The position numbers were made by a program, and so were the translations under genes. A stretch of 64,000 nucleotides of DNA from Nocardioides marmotae. Its GTDB lineage: Bacteria > Actinomycetota > Actinomycetes > Propionibacteriales > Nocardioidaceae. The stretch covers positions 3,658,001-3,722,000 of the forward strand of contig NZ_CP053660.1 of the NCBI RefSeq assembly GCF_013177455.1. Direction: 5' to 3'. How positions within the stretch are numbered: position 1 is the stretch's first letter; each line of letters opens with the position of its first letter. Shown one piece after another: positions 26,238-37,785 of the stretch. Below the pieces are notes generated by a model. It was not told where the DNA came from, did no database searches, and was given only the letters and a program-made list of their open reading frames with translations.

Positions 26238-27529
26238 CGGAGGAACCCTTCGTAGTTGCGCTGCTGCAGCTGGCTCTCGATCTGCTTCACCGTGTCCAGG
26301 GCGACGCCGACCATGATCAGGATCGACGTGCCACCGAACGGGAAGTTCTGGTTGGCGTTGATGAGCACCAGTGCGATCAGCGGGATCAGTGCGACCAGGC
26401 CGAGGTAGATCGACCCGGGGAACGTGATGCGGGACAGGACGTAGGACAGGTAGTCCTCGGTCGGCTTGCCCGCCCGGATCCCGGGGATGAAGCCGCCGTA
26501 CTTCTTCATGTTGTCCGCCACCTCGTTGGGGTTGAAGGTGATCGACACGTAGAAGTAGGTGAAGAAGACGATGAGCAGGAAGAACGTCGCCATGTACAGC
26601 GGGTTGTCGCCGGTGACGAAGTACTTGTTGATCCAGCGGATGATCTCGGAGTCGGCGTTCTGGTTGAACTGGACCGCCATCGCCGGCAGGTAGAGCAAGG
26701 ACGAGGCGAAGATGACCGGGATGATGCCGGCCTGGTTCACCTTGAGCGGGATGTAGGTCGAGCTGCCGCCGAACATCTTGCGGCCCACCATCCGGCGGGC
26801 GTACTGCACCGGGATCCGGCGCTGCGCCTGCTCGATGAAGATGACCGCGCCGACGATCACGAGGCCGACGATCATCACGATGCCGAAGGTCCACCAGCCC
26901 TGCTGCTTCTGGACGTCCCACATGGACGCCGGGAAGGTCGCCACGACCTGGCAGAAGATCAGGATCGACATGCCGTTGCCGACGCCGCGCTCGGTGATGA
27001 GCTCGCCGAGCCACATGATCACGGCGGTGCCGGCGGTCATCGTGACGACCAGGACCAGGAAGGTGCCGGTGGCGTCGCTGTGCAGCAGCGGCTCGGTGCA
27101 GCCCTGGAGCAGGTTGCCCGACCGGGCGAGGGCGACGATGCCGGTGGCCTGGAGGACCGCGAGGCCCAGCGTCAGGTACCGGGTGTACTGGGTGATCTTG
27201 GTCTGGCCCGCCTGGCCCTCCTTCTTCAGCGCCTCGAGCCGCGGGATGACCACGACGAGCAGCTGCAGGATGATGCTGGCGGTGATGTAGGGCATGATCC
27301 CCAGCGCGAAGATCGTCAGCTGGAGGAGCGCCCCGCCCGAGAACAGGTTGATCAGGTTGTAGACGCTGTTGTCCTCGACCTGCGCGATGCAGGCCTGGAC
27401 GTTGGAGACATTCACCCCGGGGGCGGGGATCTGCGACCCGAGCCTGAAGATCGCCACGATCATCAGGACGAAGAGCAGCTTGCGCCGCAGGTCCGGAGTC
27501 CGGAATGCGTTCACGAACGCGCTGAGCAC
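26234..27529 (-). CDS. secY: preprotein translocase subunit SecY
   Basis: At 431 residues with about ten membrane helices this is standard SecY, the channel of the Sec translocon. Markers are [15 protein letters not shown] in span 2, the [27 protein letters not shown] near the C-terminus and the cytoplasmic loop [22 protein letters not shown] at 27529 gives the family start. A -10-like TAGGCT (27584-27589) upstream may give secY-adk-map its own promoter. Confidence 0.97.
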   Translation of the reverse strand: MLSAFVNAFRTPDLRRKLLFVLMIVAIFRLGSQIPAPGVNVSNVQACIAQVEDNSVYNLINLFSGGALLQLTIFALGIMPYITASIILQLLVVVIPRLEALKKEGQAGQTKITQYTRYLTLGLAVLQATGIVALARSGNLLQGCTEPLLHSDATGTFLVLVVTMTAGTAVIMWLGELITERGVGNGMSILIFCQVVATFPASMWDVQKQQGWWTFGIVMIVGLVIVGAVIFIEQAQRRIPVQYARRMVGRKMFGGSSTYIPLKVNQAGIIPVIFASSLLYLPAMAVQFNQNADSEIIRWINKYFVTGDNPLYMATFFLLIVFFTYFYVSITFNPNEVADNMKKYGGFIPGIRAGKPTEDYLSYVLSRITFPGSIYLGLVALIPLIALVLINANQNFPFGGTSILIMVGVALDTVKQIESQLQQRNYEGFLR

Positions 27530-27583
27530 GAAGTTCCTCTTTTCCCTGCTGGAGCCGCCTCCCGGCGACCGGCGAGCCCCGGA

Positions 27584-27589
27584 AGCCTA
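27584..27589 (-). promoter_or_regulatory. possible internal promoter for secY-adk-map
   Basis: TAGGCT on the minus strand, 55 bases upstream of the secY start and downstream of a large hairpin. No good -35 is visible. Confidence 0.35.
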
Positions 27590-27651
27590 ACAGGCAGATG
27601 GCGCGCCCACGGTCCCGACCGGGGTAGGCGGGACGTGGGGTGAAGCGCGGA

Positions 27652-27698
27652 AGGGGCGCGGCCCGCGTGCTGCGTACAGCAGTCGCGCCGCGCCCCTC
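27652..27698 (-). terminator. hairpin between rplO and secY
   Basis: AGGGGCGCGG pairs with CCGCGCCCCT (perfect 10 bp), enclosing a smaller GCTG-CAGC hairpin (27669-27680). It lies 13 bases after the rplO stop in a 181-base gap, the largest in the spc operon. It could terminate the ribosomal protein part partially and isolate secY. Confidence 0.5.
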
Positions 27699-27710
27699 CC
27701 GGGACAACGA

Positions 27711-28151
27711 TCACAGGACGGTGGTCGTGCCGCCTGCAGCCTCGATCTTCTCCTTGGCCGACGAGGAGAACGCCTGGGCGCTCACGTCGACCTTGACCGA
27801 GATCTCGCCCTGGCCCAGCACCTTGACGGGCTGGCCCTTGCGGACGGCGCCGCGGGCGACGAGCTCCTCGACGGTGACGGTGCCACCCTCGGGGAAGAGC
27901 TCGCTGAGCCGGTCCAGGTTCACGACCTGGAACTCCACCTTGAACGGGTTCTTGAAGCCCTTGAGCTTCGGGAGCCGCATGTGGATCGGCATCTGGCCGC
28001 CCTCGAAGGCCGAGGGGACCTGGTAGCGGGCCTTGGTGCCCTTGGTACCGCGGCCGGACGTCTTGCCCTTGGAGCCCTCACCGCGACCCACGCGGGTCTT
28101 GGCGGTCTTGGCACCCGGGGCGGGACGCAGGTGGTGCAGCTTGAGCGTCAT
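27711..28151 (-). CDS. rplO: 50S ribosomal protein L15
   Basis: The 146-residue protein starts [36 protein letters not shown] in pieces, the basic extension that threads 23S rRNA, and ends with a globular domain. One base separates its start from the rpmD stop. Confidence 0.97.
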   Translation of the reverse strand: MTLKLHHLRPAPGAKTAKTRVGRGEGSKGKTSGRGTKGTKARYQVPSAFEGGQMPIHMRLPKLKGFKNPFKVEFQVVNLDRLSELFPEGGTVTVEELVARGAVRKGQPVKVLGQGEISVKVDVSAQAFSSSAKEKIEAAGGTTTVL

Positions 28152-28152
28152 G

Positions 28153-28335
28153 TCAGTCGACCTCCTCGACCGTCACCAGGTGACGGACGGTCTGGACCAT
28201 GCCGCGGATCTCCGGGCGGTCCTCCTTGACGACCACGTCACCGATGCGCTTGAGACCGAGGGTGCGCAGGGTCTCGCGCTGGTTGGCCTTGCAGCCGATC
28301 GTGGACTTCTTCTGCTGGACCTTGAGCTGCCCCAT
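28153..28335 (-). CDS. rpmD: 50S ribosomal protein L30
   Basis: The 60-residue protein reads [20 protein letters not shown], then [13 protein letters not shown] and so on. Its ATG at 28335 shares one base with the rpsE stop (TGATG). Confidence 0.97.
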   Translation of the reverse strand: MGQLKVQQKKSTIGCKANQRETLRTLGLKRIGDVVVKEDRPEIRGMVQTVRHLVTVEEVD

Positions 28336-28955
28336 CAGGAAGGCACCTCCTCGGACACGCCGGCCGGCACCTCGGTGCGCGCCTTGAGCAGCGCCGCCGG
28401 GGCGACGTGCTCGACCGGGAGCCCACGACGAGCGGCCACGGCCTCGGGCTGCTCGAGCATCCGCAGGGCCTCGACCGTCGCGTGGACGATGTTGATCTGG
28501 TTGGACGACCCGAGCGACTTGCTCAGGATGTCGTGGATACCGGCGCACTCGAGGACCGCACGCACCGGGCCGCCGGCGATCACACCGGTACCGGGCGCAG
28601 CCGGACGCAGCATGACCACACCGGCCGCCTTCTCACCCTGGACCGGGTGAGGGATGGTGCCCTGGATACGGGGGACGCGGAAGAAGGACTTCTTCGCCTC
28701 CTCGACACCCTTGGCGATCGCCGCGGGCACCTCCTTGGCCTTGCCGTAGCCGACACCAACCAGGCCCTCGCCGTCACCGACGATGACCAGGGCGGTGAAG
28801 CTGAAGCGACGACCACCCTTCACGACCTTGGCGACACGGTTGATCGCAACGACGCGCTCGATGTAGGCGGTCTTGTCTGCAGCCTGGCCGCCGCGACGGT
28901 CGTCGCGGTTGCCTCGGCGCTCGCCACCGCGCTGTCCGCGCTGGGCTCCGCTCAT
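28335..28955 (-). CDS. rpsE: 30S ribosomal protein S5
   Basis: The 206-residue protein has an S5 N-terminal domain ([45 protein letters not shown] in pieces) and a C-terminal domain with [19 protein letters not shown]. An Arg/Gly-rich extension of about 25 residues precedes the domain, common in actinobacteria. S5 guards decoding accuracy with S4. Confidence 0.97.
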   Translation of the reverse strand: MSGAQRGQRGGERRGNRDDRRGGQAADKTAYIERVVAINRVAKVVKGGRRFSFTALVIVGDGEGLVGVGYGKAKEVPAAIAKGVEEAKKSFFRVPRIQGTIPHPVQGEKAAGVVMLRPAAPGTGVIAGGPVRAVLECAGIHDILSKSLGSSNQINIVHATVEALRMLEQPEAVAARRGLPVEHVAPAALLKARTEVPAGVSEEVPS

Positions 28956-28992
28956 GAGACTGTTCCTCTTCTCTCTCTTGCAGCTCTTGCGA

Positions 28993-29376
28993 TCAGAAGG
29001 TCAGGCCGCCCTCGCGGGCGCCGTCGGCCAGGGCCGCGACGCGACCGTGGTACTTGTTGCCGGCGCGGTCGAAGACGACGCCGTCGATCCCGGCAGCCTT
29101 GGCCCGCTCGGCGACGATCTCGCCGACGCGCTTGGCCTTGGCGGTCTTGTCACCGTCGAAGCCCCGCAGGTCCGACTCCATGGTGGAGGCGTACGCGAGG
29201 GTCTTGCCGACGTTGTCGTCGACGACCTGCACGGTGATGTGCTTGGCCGAGCGGGTGACGACCAGACGCGGGCGCTCGGCGGAGCCGGCGACCTTCTTGC
29301 GGCCACGGGCCTGGCGACGCAGGCGCGACTTGACCCGGGCAGCGGTGTGCTTGTTGTTCTTCAGCGAGATGGCCAT
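28993..29376 (-). CDS. rplR: 50S ribosomal protein L18
   Basis: The 127-residue protein binds 5S rRNA with L5. Features are a basic N-terminus ([23 protein letters not shown] in pieces), [18 protein letters not shown] and the terminal [24 protein letters not shown]. Confidence 0.97.
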   Translation of the reverse strand: MAISLKNNKHTAARVKSRLRRQARGRKKVAGSAERPRLVVTRSAKHITVQVVDDNVGKTLAYASTMESDLRGFDGDKTAKAKRVGEIVAERAKAAGIDGVVFDRAGNKYHGRVAALADGAREGGLTF

Positions 29377-29378
29377 GG

Positions 29379-29918
29379 TTACTTACCAGCCTTTCCGACC
29401 TTGCGGCGGATCTGCTCGCCGGCGTAACGGACACCCTTGCCCTTGTACGGCTCGGGCTTGCGCAACTTGCGGATCTTCGCGGCGGTCTCGCCGACGAGCT
29501 GCTTGTCGATGCCCTGGACACCGAGCTTGGTCGGACCCTCGACGTTGAACGTGATGCCCGCGGGGGCGTCGAACACGATCGAGTGCGAGTAGCCGAGCTG
29601 GAACTCCAGCTGCGTGGGGCCCTTGGACAGGACGCGGTAACCGACGCCCACGATCTCGAGCTTCTTCTCGTAGCCCTCGGTCACGCCGACCACCATGTTG
29701 TTGACCAGCGTGCGGGTCAGACCGTGCAGCGACTTGCTGATGCGGTCGTCGTCGGGACGCTTGACGTCGAGGACGCCCTCGCCCTGCTCGACCGTGATCG
29801 GGGACGCGACGGTGTGGGTCAGGGTGCCCTTGGGGCCCTTGACCGTCACCTCCGCACCGTTGATCGCCACGTCGACGCCGGACGGGACCGCGACGGGGAG
29901 CTTGCCAATACGCGACAT
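29379..29918 (-). CDS. rplF: 50S ribosomal protein L6
   Basis: The 179-residue protein has the two repeated L6 domains. It starts [17 protein letters not shown] and carries the C-terminal signature [22 protein letters not shown], which contacts the sarcin-ricin region. Two bases separate it from rplR. Confidence 0.98.
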   Translation of the reverse strand: MSRIGKLPVAVPSGVDVAINGAEVTVKGPKGTLTHTVASPITVEQGEGVLDVKRPDDDRISKSLHGLTRTLVNNMVVGVTEGYEKKLEIVGVGYRVLSKGPTQLEFQLGYSHSIVFDAPAGITFNVEGPTKLGVQGIDKQLVGETAAKIRKLRKPEPYKGKGVRYAGEQIRRKVGKAGK

Positions 29919-29948
29919 GCTTCTAGTTCTCCTTCGCAGTTCTCGTCG

Positions 29949-30356
29949 TCACCAGACGTAGGCGAGGACTTCCCCACCCACGCCCTTCTGGTTGGCCTGG
30001 CGGTCGGTCAGCAGGCCCTGGCTGGTCGAGATGATCGCGACACCCAGGCCGCCGAGCACCTTCGGGAGACCCGTGTGCTTGGCGTAGACCCGGAGACCGG
30101 GCTTGCTGATCCGGCGGACGCCCGCAATGGAGCGCTCGCGGTTGCGGCCGTACTTGAGGGTGATGGTCAGCGTCTTGCCGACCTCGCCCTCAGCCGGCTC
30201 CTTGACCTCGAAGGAGGTGATGTAACCCTCCTGCTGGAGGATCTCCGCGACGCCCTGCTTGAGCTTGCTGTACGGCATCGAAACCGCGTCGTGGTACGCC
30301 TGGTTGGCGTTGCGCAGACGAGTAAGCATGTCTGCGATCGGGTCAGTCATCGTCAT
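29949..30356 (-). CDS. rpsH: 30S ribosomal protein S8
   Basis: The 135-residue protein begins [20 protein letters not shown] and ends with [27 protein letters not shown]8 binds 16S helix 21 and represses the spc operon in E. coli. The second Met (two codons in) is an equally possible start. Confidence 0.97.
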   Translation of the reverse strand: MTMTDPIADMLTRLRNANQAYHDAVSMPYSKLKQGVAEILQQEGYITSFEVKEPAEGEVGKTLTITLKYGRNRERSIAGVRRISKPGLRVYAKHTGLPKVLGGLGVAIISTSQGLLTDRQANQKGVGGEVLAYVW

Positions 30357-30435
30357 GGCCGTGAGGCCCTTTCTCCACCGTGGTTTCGCACCTGCATCTC
30401 AGGTGCGACCTGCAGCGATCGTTGTCGGGGGTTGA

Positions 30436-30621
30436 TTACCAGGAGGACTTGGTCACGCCGGGCAGCTCGCCACGGTGTGCCATCTCGCGCAGGCAGATCC
30501 GGCACAGGCCGAACTTGCGGTAGACGGCCTTCGGGCGGCCGCAGCGCTGGCAGCGGGTGTAGCCGCGCACCGCGAACTTCGGCTTGCGGGCGGCCTTGAC
30601 CTTGAGAGCGGTCTTCGCCAT
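30436..30621 (-). CDS. rpsN: 30S ribosomal protein S14, zinc-binding type
   Basis: The 61-residue type Z S14 has a CxxC pair at 24/27 ([10 protein letters not shown]) and a second at 40/43 (LCRICLREM), which bind zinc. Many actinobacteria keep a zinc-free S14 paralogue elsewhere; none is in this window. One base separates it from rplE. Confidence 0.97.
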
Positions 30622-30622
30622 G

Positions 30623-31195
30623 TCAGTTCTCCTTGAACGGGAAGCCGAGCTGCTTGAGCAGCGCCCGACCCTGGTCGTCGTTGGTGGCCGTGGTCACGAC
30701 CGTGATGTCCATGCCCCGCGACCGGTCGATCCGGTCCTGGTCGATCTCGTGGAACATGACCTGCTCGGTGAGACCGAACGTGTAGTTGCCACGACCGTCG
30801 AACTGCTTGGGCGACAGACCGCGGAAGTCGCGGATGCGCGGCAGCGCGATGGACAGCAGGCGGTCCAGGAACTCCCACATGCGGTCGCCGCGCAGCGTGG
30901 TGTGCGCGCCGATCGGCATGCCCTCGCGCAGCTTGAACTGCGCGATCGACTTGCGGGCCTTGGTGACCAGCGGCTTCTGACCGGTGATCGCGGTCAGGTC
31001 GCGGACAGCGCCCTCGATCAGCTTGGAGTCACGAGCGGCCTCGCCGACACCCATGTTGACCACGATCTTCACCAGACCGGGGACCTGCATGACGTTGCCG
31101 ATCTCGAACTCGCTCTGCAGCGCCGGGAGGATCTCCTCGCGGTACCGCGTCTTCAGCCGCGGGGTGGTCGCGGCGGAGGTCTGGGTCTCGGTCAT
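30623..31195 (-). CDS. rplE: 50S ribosomal protein L5
   Basis: At 190 residues this is full-length L5. It includes [26 protein letters not shown] in pieces, [26 protein letters not shown] and [21 protein letters not shown]. It joins 5S rRNA to the large subunit and touches P-site tRNA. A short Glu/Thr-rich N-terminal extension is present. Confidence 0.98.
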
Positions 31196-31566
31196 CAGAT
31201 TTCCTTGCCGGTCTTGCGCGAGATGCGGACGCTGCGCTCAGCCTCGTAGGTCGAGCCGTCCGGGCGACGCTTGGTGACCTGGTCGCGACGGAAACCGACG
31301 CGGGTCACGCCGTCGCCCTCGACGAGCATGACGTTGGAGACGTGGATGGGGGCCTCGGCGGTGATGATCCCGCCGGTGGTGCTGGTGCCACCCTGGTTCA
31401 CGGCCTTGGTGTGCCGCTTCATCCGGTTGACGCCCTCGACGATCACCCGGTCCTCCTCGCGGAAGACCTGGATGACCTTGCCCTCGGCACCCTTGTCCTT
31501 GCCTGCGATCACCTTGACGGTGTCGCCCTTCTTGATGTTCATCGCCTTCGAATTCCTACGTGCCAT
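31195..31566 (-). CDS. rplX: 50S ribosomal protein L24
   Basis: The 123-residue protein has the KOW motif near the N-terminus ([38 protein letters not shown] in pieces). The ATG at 31566 has GGAGG about 11 bases upstream; the ATG at 31542 gives a start closer to other L24 proteins (MNIKKGD) and cannot be excluded. Its stop shares one base with the rplE start. Confidence 0.96.
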   Translation of the reverse strand: MARRNSKAMNIKKGDTVKVIAGKDKGAEGKVIQVFREEDRVIVEGVNRMKRHTKAVNQGGTSTTGGIITAEAPIHVSNVMLVEGDGVTRVGFRRDQVTKRRPDGSTYEAERSVRISRKTGKEI

Positions 31567-31569
31567 GGC

Positions 31570-31938
31570 TCAGAGCACCTCCGGCGCCAGCGAGATGATC
31601 TTCATGAACTTCTTCTCGCGCAGCTCGCGACCCACGGGGCCGAAGATGCGGGTGCCTCGCGGCTCGCCGTCGTTCTTGAGGATCACCGCGGCGTTCTCGT
31701 CGAAGCGGATGTACGAGCCGTCGGCGCGGCGGCGCTCCTTGACGGTGCGCACGATGACGGCCTTGACGACGTCACCCTTCTTGACGTTGCCACCGGGGAT
31801 CGCGTCCTTCACGGTGGCGACGATGACGTCGCCGATACCGGCGTAGCGCCGACCCGAGCCACCGAGAACACGGATGCAGAGGATTTCCTTCGCACCGGTG
31901 TTGTCGGCGACCTTGAGTCGCGACTCCTGCTGGATCAT
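31570..31938 (-). CDS. rplN: 50S ribosomal protein L14
   Basis: The 122-residue protein is highly conserved: [27 protein letters not shown] in pieces, then [14 protein letters not shown] and [28 protein letters not shown]. It forms part of the intersubunit bridge near L19. In E. coli it opens the spc operon. Confidence 0.98.
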   Translation of the reverse strand: MIQQESRLKVADNTGAKEILCIRVLGGSGRRYAGIGDVIVATVKDAIPGGNVKKGDVVKAVIVRTVKERRRADGSYIRFDENAAVILKNDGEPRGTRIFGPVGRELREKKFMKIISLAPEVL

Positions 31939-31965
31939 CAGTTTCTCCTGGTTGTCGTGCCGGTT

Positions 31966-31988
31966 CTCGGCGACTCACGGTCGCCGAG
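31966..31988 (-). other. hairpin in the rpsQ-rplN gap
   Basis: CTCGGCGAC and GTCGCCGAG form a perfect 9-bp stem with a 5-base loop in the 97-base gap that corresponds to the S10/spc operon boundary of E. coli. It may be a partial terminator or a processing site; no separate promoter is clear. Confidence 0.4.
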
Positions 31989-32035
31989 CCTGGCCGAACT
32001 TGTCGTGGACCTCCCGCCGGCGGGCGGGGAGGGTG

Positions 32036-32311
32036 CTACTTGGCCTTCTCGAGGATCTGCACGACGCGCCAGCGCTTGGTCGCCGACAGCGGGCGGGTCT
32101 CCATGAGGAGCACGCGGTCACCGATGCCGCACTCGTTGGCCTCGTCGTGCGCCTTGAGCTTGCTCGTGCGGCGCAGGACCTTGCCGTACAGGGCGTGCTT
32201 GACGCGGTCCTCGACGGACACGACCACGGTCTTGTCCATCTTGTCGCTGACGACCAGGCCCTCGCGGACCTTGCGGGAGCTGCGCTCCACGGTCGGGGTC
32301 TGCTCGCTCAT
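32036..32311 (-). CDS. rpsQ: 30S ribosomal protein S17
   Basis: The 91-residue OB-fold protein starts at ATG 32311, overlapping the rpmC stop by four bases. It contains [24 protein letters not shown] and [33 protein letters not shown] in pieces. S17 is a primary 16S rRNA binder. Confidence 0.97.
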   Translation of the reverse strand: MSEQTPTVERSSRKVREGLVVSDKMDKTVVVSVEDRVKHALYGKVLRRTSKLKAHDEANECGIGDRVLLMETRPLSATKRWRVVQILEKAK

Positions 32312-32553
32312 GCGGCACCATCCTCGTTGTCGGTCCCGGGAGCCGTGCGGATGCCGAGCTCGCGCTCGCGCACCACGGTGTAGATCCGGGCGATGTCCTT
32401 CTTGACCGTGCGGAGGCGACCGTGGCTCTCCAGCTGGCCGGTGGCCGCCTGGAACCGGAGGTTGAAGAGCTCCTCCTTGGCCTCGCGCAGCTTGGCCTCG
32501 AGGTCGACGTCGTTGAGCTCGTCGAGCTCGTGGGCCTTGGTGCTGTTGGCCAT
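32308..32553 (-). CDS. rpmC: 50S ribosomal protein L29
   Basis: The 81-residue protein is a helical hairpin with [39 protein letters not shown] in pieces. It sits at the exit tunnel next to L23. A short acidic tail (GTDNEDGAA) overlaps the rpsQ start. Confidence 0.97.
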   Translation of the reverse strand: MANSTKAHELDELNDVDLEAKLREAKEELFNLRFQAATGQLESHGRLRTVKKDIARIYTVVRERELGIRTAPGTDNEDGAA

Positions 32554-32972
32554 CAGAATTCACCCGCCTCTCGCGAGATGAACCGGCACTTCATCGGGAG
32601 CTTGTGCATCGCGCGGCGCATGGCCTCGCGGGCGACGTCCTCGGTGACACCGGAGAGTTCGAACATGACGCGGCCGGGCTTGACGTTCGCCACCCACCAC
32701 TCGGGAGAACCCTTGCCGGAACCCATGCGGGTCTCGGCGGGCTTCTTGGTCAGCGGGCGGTCGGGGTAGATGTTGATCCACACCTTGCCGCCACGCTTGA
32801 TGTGACGGGTCATCGCGATACGCGCCGACTCGATCTGGCGGTTGGTCACGTAGTGACCCTCGACCGCCTGGATGCCGAAGTCGCCGAAGGCGAGCTTCGT
32901 GCCACCCTTCGCAACACCGGTCCGCTTGGGGTGGTGCTGCTTGCGGTGCTTGACACGACGGGGCATCAGCAT
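32553..32972 (-). CDS. rplP: 50S ribosomal protein L16
   Basis: The 139-residue protein contains [17 protein letters not shown] and [47 protein letters not shown] in pieces. It organises the A-site region of 23S rRNA. The start could be the first ATG (32972) or the Met two codons later, which begins MPRRVKHRK as in most homologues. Confidence 0.97.
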   Translation of the reverse strand: MLMPRRVKHRKQHHPKRTGVAKGGTKLAFGDFGIQAVEGHYVTNRQIESARIAMTRHIKRGGKVWINIYPDRPLTKKPAETRMGSGKGSPEWWVANVKPGRVMFELSGVTEDVAREAMRRAMHKLPMKCRFISREAGEF

Positions 32973-32976
32973 GGGG

Positions 32977-33816
32977 TCAGCCCTCCTGGGTCTCGGCCGG
33001 GGTCGTGGCCTGGGCGGTGTCGCCGCCGGCCGGCGCCTGGGTCACGGCCGGGGCGTCGCCGCCACGGTCGGCACGGGTAGGACGGTCACCGCGCGAGCCA
33101 CGGCTCGGGCGCTCGCCGCCACGGGACGGACGGCCGCCGCGACCGGGGACACCGGCGCGGGCAGCGGCCTGGGCCTGGCGCTCGGCACGGCTGCCGGAGA
33201 CCTCACCCTTGTAGATCCAGACCTTGACGCCGATCCGGCCGAAGGTCGTGCGGGCCTCGTAGAAGCCGTAGTCGATGTCGGCACGCAGCGTGTGCAGCGG
33301 GACGCGACCCTCGCGGTAGAACTCGGTGCGCGACATCTCGGCGCCGTTGAGGCGGCCCGAGCACTGGATCCGGATGCCCTTGGCACCCGAGCGCATCGTG
33401 GTCTGCATCGCCTTGCGCATCGCGCGGCGGAACTGCACGCGACCCGAGAGCTGCTCGGCGACACCCTGGGCGACGAGCTGAGCGTCCATCTCGGGGCTCT
33501 TGACCTCGAGGATGTTCAGCTGCACCTGCTTGCCGGTGAGCTTCTCCAGCTCGCCGCGGATGCGGTCGGCCTCGGCGCCGCGGCGACCGATGACGATGCC
33601 GGGACGCGCGGTGTGGATGTCGACCCGGACCCGGTCACGGGTGCGCTCGATCTCGACCTTGGAGATCCCGGCCCGCTCCATGCCCTTGGAGAGCAGCTTG
33701 CGGATCGCGACGTCCTCACCGACGTAGGACTTGTACAGCTTGTCGGCGTACCAGCGCGACTTGTGGTCGGTGGAGATGCCGAGGCGGAAGCCGTTCGGGT
33801 TGATCTTCTGGCCCAT
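32977..33816 (-). CDS. rpsC: 30S ribosomal protein S3
   Basis: The 279-residue protein starts [20 protein letters not shown]; it has the KH domain ([28 protein letters not shown] in pieces) and the S3 C-terminal domain ending near [14 protein letters not shown]. About 65 extra residues follow, rich in Arg, Gly, Pro and Thr ([15 protein letters not shown]), a low-complexity tail found in several actinobacteria. ATG at 33816 shares one base with the rplV stop; the open frame upstream lies inside rplV. Confidence 0.97.
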   Translation of the reverse strand: MGQKINPNGFRLGISTDHKSRWYADKLYKSYVGEDVAIRKLLSKGMERAGISKVEIERTRDRVRVDIHTARPGIVIGRRGAEADRIRGELEKLTGKQVQLNILEVKSPEMDAQLVAQGVAEQLSGRVQFRRAMRKAMQTTMRSGAKGIRIQCSGRLNGAEMSRTEFYREGRVPLHTLRADIDYGFYEARTTFGRIGVKVWIYKGEVSGSRAERQAQAAARAGVPGRGGRPSRGGERPSRGSRGDRPTRADRGGDAPAVTQAPAGGDTAQATTPAETQEG

Positions 33817-34256
33817 CAGGCACTCTTTCCGTTCTTCCGGGCGGTCTTCTTCTCCGCGACCACGCCAGCCGGCTGGACGACCAGGGTGATGTGGCTCGTG
33901 CGCTTGTTGATGCGCGTCGCACGACCCTGGGCGCGGGGGCGCCACCGCTTCATCGTCGGACCCTCGTCGACCTGCGCGACCGAGATCACCAGGTCGGCCC
34001 GCTCGAGGCCCTCGGTGGTCTCGGCGTTCGCGACGGCGCTCTCGAGGACCTTGTAGACGGTCTCCGAGGCTGCCTGCGGGGCGAACTGGAGCAGGGCGAG
34101 CGCCTCGTCGACGCCCATGCCGCGGACCATGTCCACGACGCGGCGCGCCTTCATCGGCGTGATCCGCTGGAAGCGAGCGCTGGCGAACGCGCCCGGCTGG
34201 TCGCCGAGGAGCGTCTCGCGGCGCGCGCTCGTGCGCTGACGTTCGGTGACACTCAT
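33816..34256 (-). CDS. rplV: 50S ribosomal protein L22
   Basis: The 146-residue protein has the core [23 protein letters not shown] and the exit-tunnel hairpin [25 protein letters not shown], where macrolide resistance changes arise; the hairpin looks intact. An N-terminal extension ([20 protein letters not shown]) precedes the core. Confidence 0.97.
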   Translation of the reverse strand: MSVTERQRTSARRETLLGDQPGAFASARFQRITPMKARRVVDMVRGMGVDEALALLQFAPQAASETVYKVLESAVANAETTEGLERADLVISVAQVDEGPTMKRWRPRAQGRATRINKRTSHITLVVQPAGVVAEKKTARKNGKSA

Positions 34257-34534
34257 CGACGGCGTCCCTTCCGGTCTTCCTTGACGTGCCCGCGGTAGGT
34301 GCGGGTGGGGGCGAACTCGCCGAGCTTGTGGCCGACCATCGAGTCGGTCACGAAGACCGGCACGTGCTTGCGGCCGTCGTGGACGGCGATCGTGTGGCCG
34401 ATCATCGCCGGGACGATCATCGAGCGGCGCGACCAGGTCTTGATGACGTTGTGGGTGCCCTTGTCGTTCTCGGCGTCCACCTTCTTCATCAGGTGGTCGT
34501 CGACGAAGGGGCCCTTCTTCAGGCTGCGAGGCAT
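34253..34534 (-). CDS. rpsS: 30S ribosomal protein S19
   Basis: The 93-residue protein begins [19 protein letters not shown] and has [30 protein letters not shown] in pieces, then [17 protein letters not shown]. It overlaps the rplV start by four bases. S19 contacts 16S rRNA in the head with S13. Confidence 0.98.
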   Translation of the reverse strand: MPRSLKKGPFVDDHLMKKVDAENDKGTHNVIKTWSRRSMIVPAMIGHTIAVHDGRKHVPVFVTDSMVGHKLGEFAPTRTYRGHVKEDRKGRRR

Positions 34535-34539
34535 GTCAG

Positions 34540-35376
<837 letters not shown>

Positions 35377-35407
35377 GAGTCTCAGTCCTCGTTGTCAGCA
35401 AGCCCGG

Positions 35408-35713
35408 TCAGGAGACCGGACCCCCGAAGATGTCGATGCGGTGGCCCTCGGCGAGGCTGACGATCGCGCGCTTGGTGTCCTTGCGCTTGCCGGTGCCCGT
35501 GCGGGTGCGGCGCGTCTTGCCGGGACGGTTGATCGTGTTCACGGAGGTGACCTTGACGCCGAAGACCTTCTCGACCGCGATCTTGATCTCGGTCTTGTTG
35601 GCGTCGGGGCGCACCAGGAACGTGTACTTGTTCGCGTCGAGGAGCCCGTAGCTCTTCTCCGAGACGACCGGCGCGAGCAGGATGTCGCGGTGGTCCTTGT
35701 GCAGGGTGCTCAC
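35408..35713 (-). CDS. rplW: 50S ribosomal protein L23
   Basis: The 101-residue protein starts at GTG 35713 ([20 protein letters not shown]), overlapping the rplD stop by four bases (GTGA). It has the [23 protein letters not shown] core and the basic loop [16 protein letters not shown]. It docks trigger factor and SRP at the tunnel exit. Confidence 0.97.
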   Translation of the reverse strand: MSTLHKDHRDILLAPVVSEKSYGLLDANKYTFLVRPDANKTEIKIAVEKVFGVKVTSVNTINRPGKTRRTRTGTGKRKDTKRAIVSLAEGHRIDIFGGPVS

Positions 35714-36381
35714 TGGGAGACCTCCTCGTTCTGCGCGTCGGCGGCCGGGGCCTCGACGACGGTGGCCTTGCGCTCGGAGGCGCGGGCGGCACCGGAGACG
35801 AACGCGTCGTACGCGCCCTGGGTGAAGACGATGTCGTCGGAGGCCAGCACGTCGTAGGTGTTGAGCTGGTCGACCGCGACAATGTGCACCTCGGGGGCGT
35901 TGCGCAGCGACAGCCAGGTGACGGTGTCGTTGCGCTCGAGGACCACGAGGAAGCGGCGACGCTCGCTCAGGCCGGCCAGCGCGGCGATGGCGGCCTTCGT
36001 CGAGGGCGTGGTGCCCTCCACGATGCCGTCGACCACGTGGATCCGGTCGTTGCGCGCGCGGTCCGAGAGGGCACCGCGCAGGGCGGCGGCCTTCATCTTC
36101 TTGGGGGTGCGCTGGTCGTAGCTGCGCGGCTGCGGGCCGTGGACGACGCCACCACCGGCGAACTGCGGGGCGCGGGTCGAACCCTGACGGGCGCGGCCGG
36201 TGCCCTTCTGCTTGTACGGCTTGCGACCACCACCGCGGACCTCGCCGCGGGTCTTGGTGGCGTGCGTGCCCTGACGGGCAGCGGCCTGCTGGGCGACGAC
36301 GACCTGGTGGATCAGCGGGACGTTGACAGCAACGTCGAAGATCTCGGCAGGAAGGTCGACCTTGACGGTCTTGGCGGCCAT
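35710..36381 (-). CDS. rplD: 50S ribosomal protein L4
   Basis: The 223-residue protein contains the tunnel-lining loop region [31 protein letters not shown] and the globular domain. A 25-residue Ala/Glu tail is a mild C-terminal extension. L4 regulates the S10 operon in E. coli; whether it does so here is unknown, and the leader before rpsJ carries no recognisable E. coli-type hairpin. Confidence 0.98.
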   Translation of the reverse strand: MAAKTVKVDLPAEIFDVAVNVPLIHQVVVAQQAAARQGTHATKTRGEVRGGGRKPYKQKGTGRARQGSTRAPQFAGGGVVHGPQPRSYDQRTPKKMKAAALRGALSDRARNDRIHVVDGIVEGTTPSTKAAIAALAGLSERRRFLVVLERNDTVTWLSLRNAPEVHIVAVDQLNTYDVLASDDIVFTQGAYDAFVSGAARASERKATVVEAPAADAQNEEVSQ

Positions 36382-36383
36382 GC

Positions 36384-37055
36384 TCAGGCCTCCTTGCCAG
36401 TAGTGAGAGCAGACTTGGCAGCCGAGCGGAGCACCACGAGACCACCCTTGGGGCCGGGGACGGCACCCTTGAGGAGGATCAGGCCCTTCTCGACGTCGAC
36501 GGCGTGGACGGTCACGCCCTGGGTCGTGACGGTGTCGTTACCCATGCGGCCCGACATCCGCGTGCCCTTGAACACGTGGCCCGGCGTGGCGCAGGCGCCG
36601 ATCGAGCCGGGCTTGCGGTGGTTGCGGTGGGCACCGTGGGAGGCGGAGACGCCGGAGAAGCCGTGGCGCTTCATCGTGCCGGCGAAGCCCTTGCCCTTGC
36701 TGGTGCCCGTCACGTCGATCTCCTCGCCGGCGGCGAAGGTCTCGACGGAGAGCTCCTGGCCCACGGTGTACGACGTGGCGTCGGCCGTGCGGATCTCCAG
36801 CAGGTGGCGGCGCGGGGTGGTGCCGGCCTTGGCGAAGTGCCCGGCCTTCGGCTTGGTGACCTTGCGGCCCTCGATCTCGCCGAACCCGACCTGGACGGCG
36901 TTGTAGCCGTCGGTCTCGGGCGTGCGGACCTGGGTGACGACGTTGGTCGCCGCAGCGACCACGGTCACGGGGACGACGCGGTTGTTCTCGTCCCAGAGCT
37001 GGGTCATGCCGAGCTTGGTGCCCAGCAGGCCCTTCACGTTGCGTTCGATAGTCAT
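36384..37055 (-). CDS. rplC: 50S ribosomal protein L3
   Basis: The 223-residue protein has [25 protein letters not shown] in pieces at the N-terminus and the central loop [43 protein letters not shown] in pieces, which reaches the peptidyl-transferase centre. Two bases separate it from rplD. Confidence 0.98.
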   Translation of the reverse strand: MTIERNVKGLLGTKLGMTQLWDENNRVVPVTVVAAATNVVTQVRTPETDGYNAVQVGFGEIEGRKVTKPKAGHFAKAGTTPRRHLLEIRTADATSYTVGQELSVETFAAGEEIDVTGTSKGKGFAGTMKRHGFSGVSASHGAHRNHRKPGSIGACATPGHVFKGTRMSGRMGNDTVTTQGVTVHAVDVEKGLILLKGAVPGPKGGLVVLRSAAKSALTTGKEA

Positions 37056-37065
37056 CTCGTCAACC

Positions 37066-37374
37066 TCAGAGCTTGATCTCGATGTCGACGCCGGCCGGCA
37101 GGTCGAGGCGCATGAGCGAGTCGACGGTCTTCGGCGTGGGGTCGATGATGTCGATGAGGCGCTTGTGCGTGCGCATCTCGAAGTGCTCGCGGGAGTCCTT
37201 GTACTTGTGGGGCGAGCGGATGACGACGAAGACGTTCTTCTCCGTCGGCAGCGGCACCGGGCCGGCCACGCGGGCGCCCGTGCGGGTCACCGTGTCAACG
37301 ATCTTCCGCGCCGAGGTGTCGATCACCTCGTGGTCATAGGCCTTGAGCCTGATGCGGATCTTCTGTCCCGCCAT
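37066..37374 (-). CDS. rpsJ: 30S ribosomal protein S10
   Basis: The 102-residue protein reads [20 protein letters not shown] at the start and [25 protein letters not shown] at the end. S10 also acts as NusE in transcription antitermination. It is the first gene of the S10 operon, with a leader of more than 100 bases that shares a 23-nt element with the rpsL leader. Confidence 0.98.
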   Translation of the reverse strand: MAGQKIRIRLKAYDHEVIDTSARKIVDTVTRTGARVAGPVPLPTEKNVFVVIRSPHKYKDSREHFEMRTHKRLIDIIDPTPKTVDSLMRLDLPAGVDIEIKL

Positions 37375-37785
37375 AGGTCTCTCTCGTCCTTACTTCTCAT
37401 CTGCCGCGTGCATGTCCCGGGACGTCCCCCGGTTTGGGTCGGTCCCGCCCTGGCCCCGCCATCCTCGACCCCGGCCCCCGCGGTCGGGCGTGTCGCGACC
37501 TCGGGGCGTGACACAGGACCGGGATCCTGCTGGGTTTCGGTGCTGGCACCCGACGGTTCGTCGGGCTGATCGGGTCTCCTGGTCCGGTGCGGCACACCGC
37601 CGACGACCGAAGCTCGTTCCGACCCGGCGGACCGGGGATGAGGAGACGCGATTCAGAAGTCAAGTTATGCCGCACCCCGGCGACCCGCCGGAGCAACCGG
37701 ACCATCTTGGCAGAGAACGCGGACGGGACCAAATCCACCGGGGCACTACCTCGCTCCCCCGACGGTGGGGCGTCCGACACGCCGG
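37375..37785 (-). other. S10 operon upstream region and trmB-rpsJ gap
   Basis: This 411-base gap between the trmB stop and rpsJ has no credible gene. It contains the shared 23-nt element. An AT-richer island (CATAACTTGACTTCTGAATC near 37649-37668) offers TTGACT and TAACTT motifs but no well-spaced promoter pair. A second, degenerate copy of the CACGCCC motif lies just upstream of the element (GTGTCACGCCCCGA). RNA leader control is possible but not demonstrated. Confidence 0.5.
37474..37496 (-). promoter_or_regulatory. 23-nt element shared with the rpsL leader (rpsJ copy)
   Basis: On the minus strand this is GCGACACGCCCGACC, then G, then CGGGGGC. The rpsL upstream region has the same 23 nt with T in place of the single G. 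Both copies end 99 bases before the start codon. It is likely part of the promoter or early leader and may co-regulate the str and S10 operons. Confidence 0.6.

Noticed and set aside
37474..37496. Hairpin or r-protein leader motif in the shared 23-nt element
   Set aside because: The internal CCCGA/TCGGG pairing leaves a 2-base loop in one copy and is altered in the other, so conserved folding is unlikely; a DNA-level or linear RNA signal fits better.
37640..37670. Confident S10-operon promoter from TTGACT/CATAAC
   Set aside because: No partner hexamer is found at 16-19 bases; reported only as an AT-rich island.
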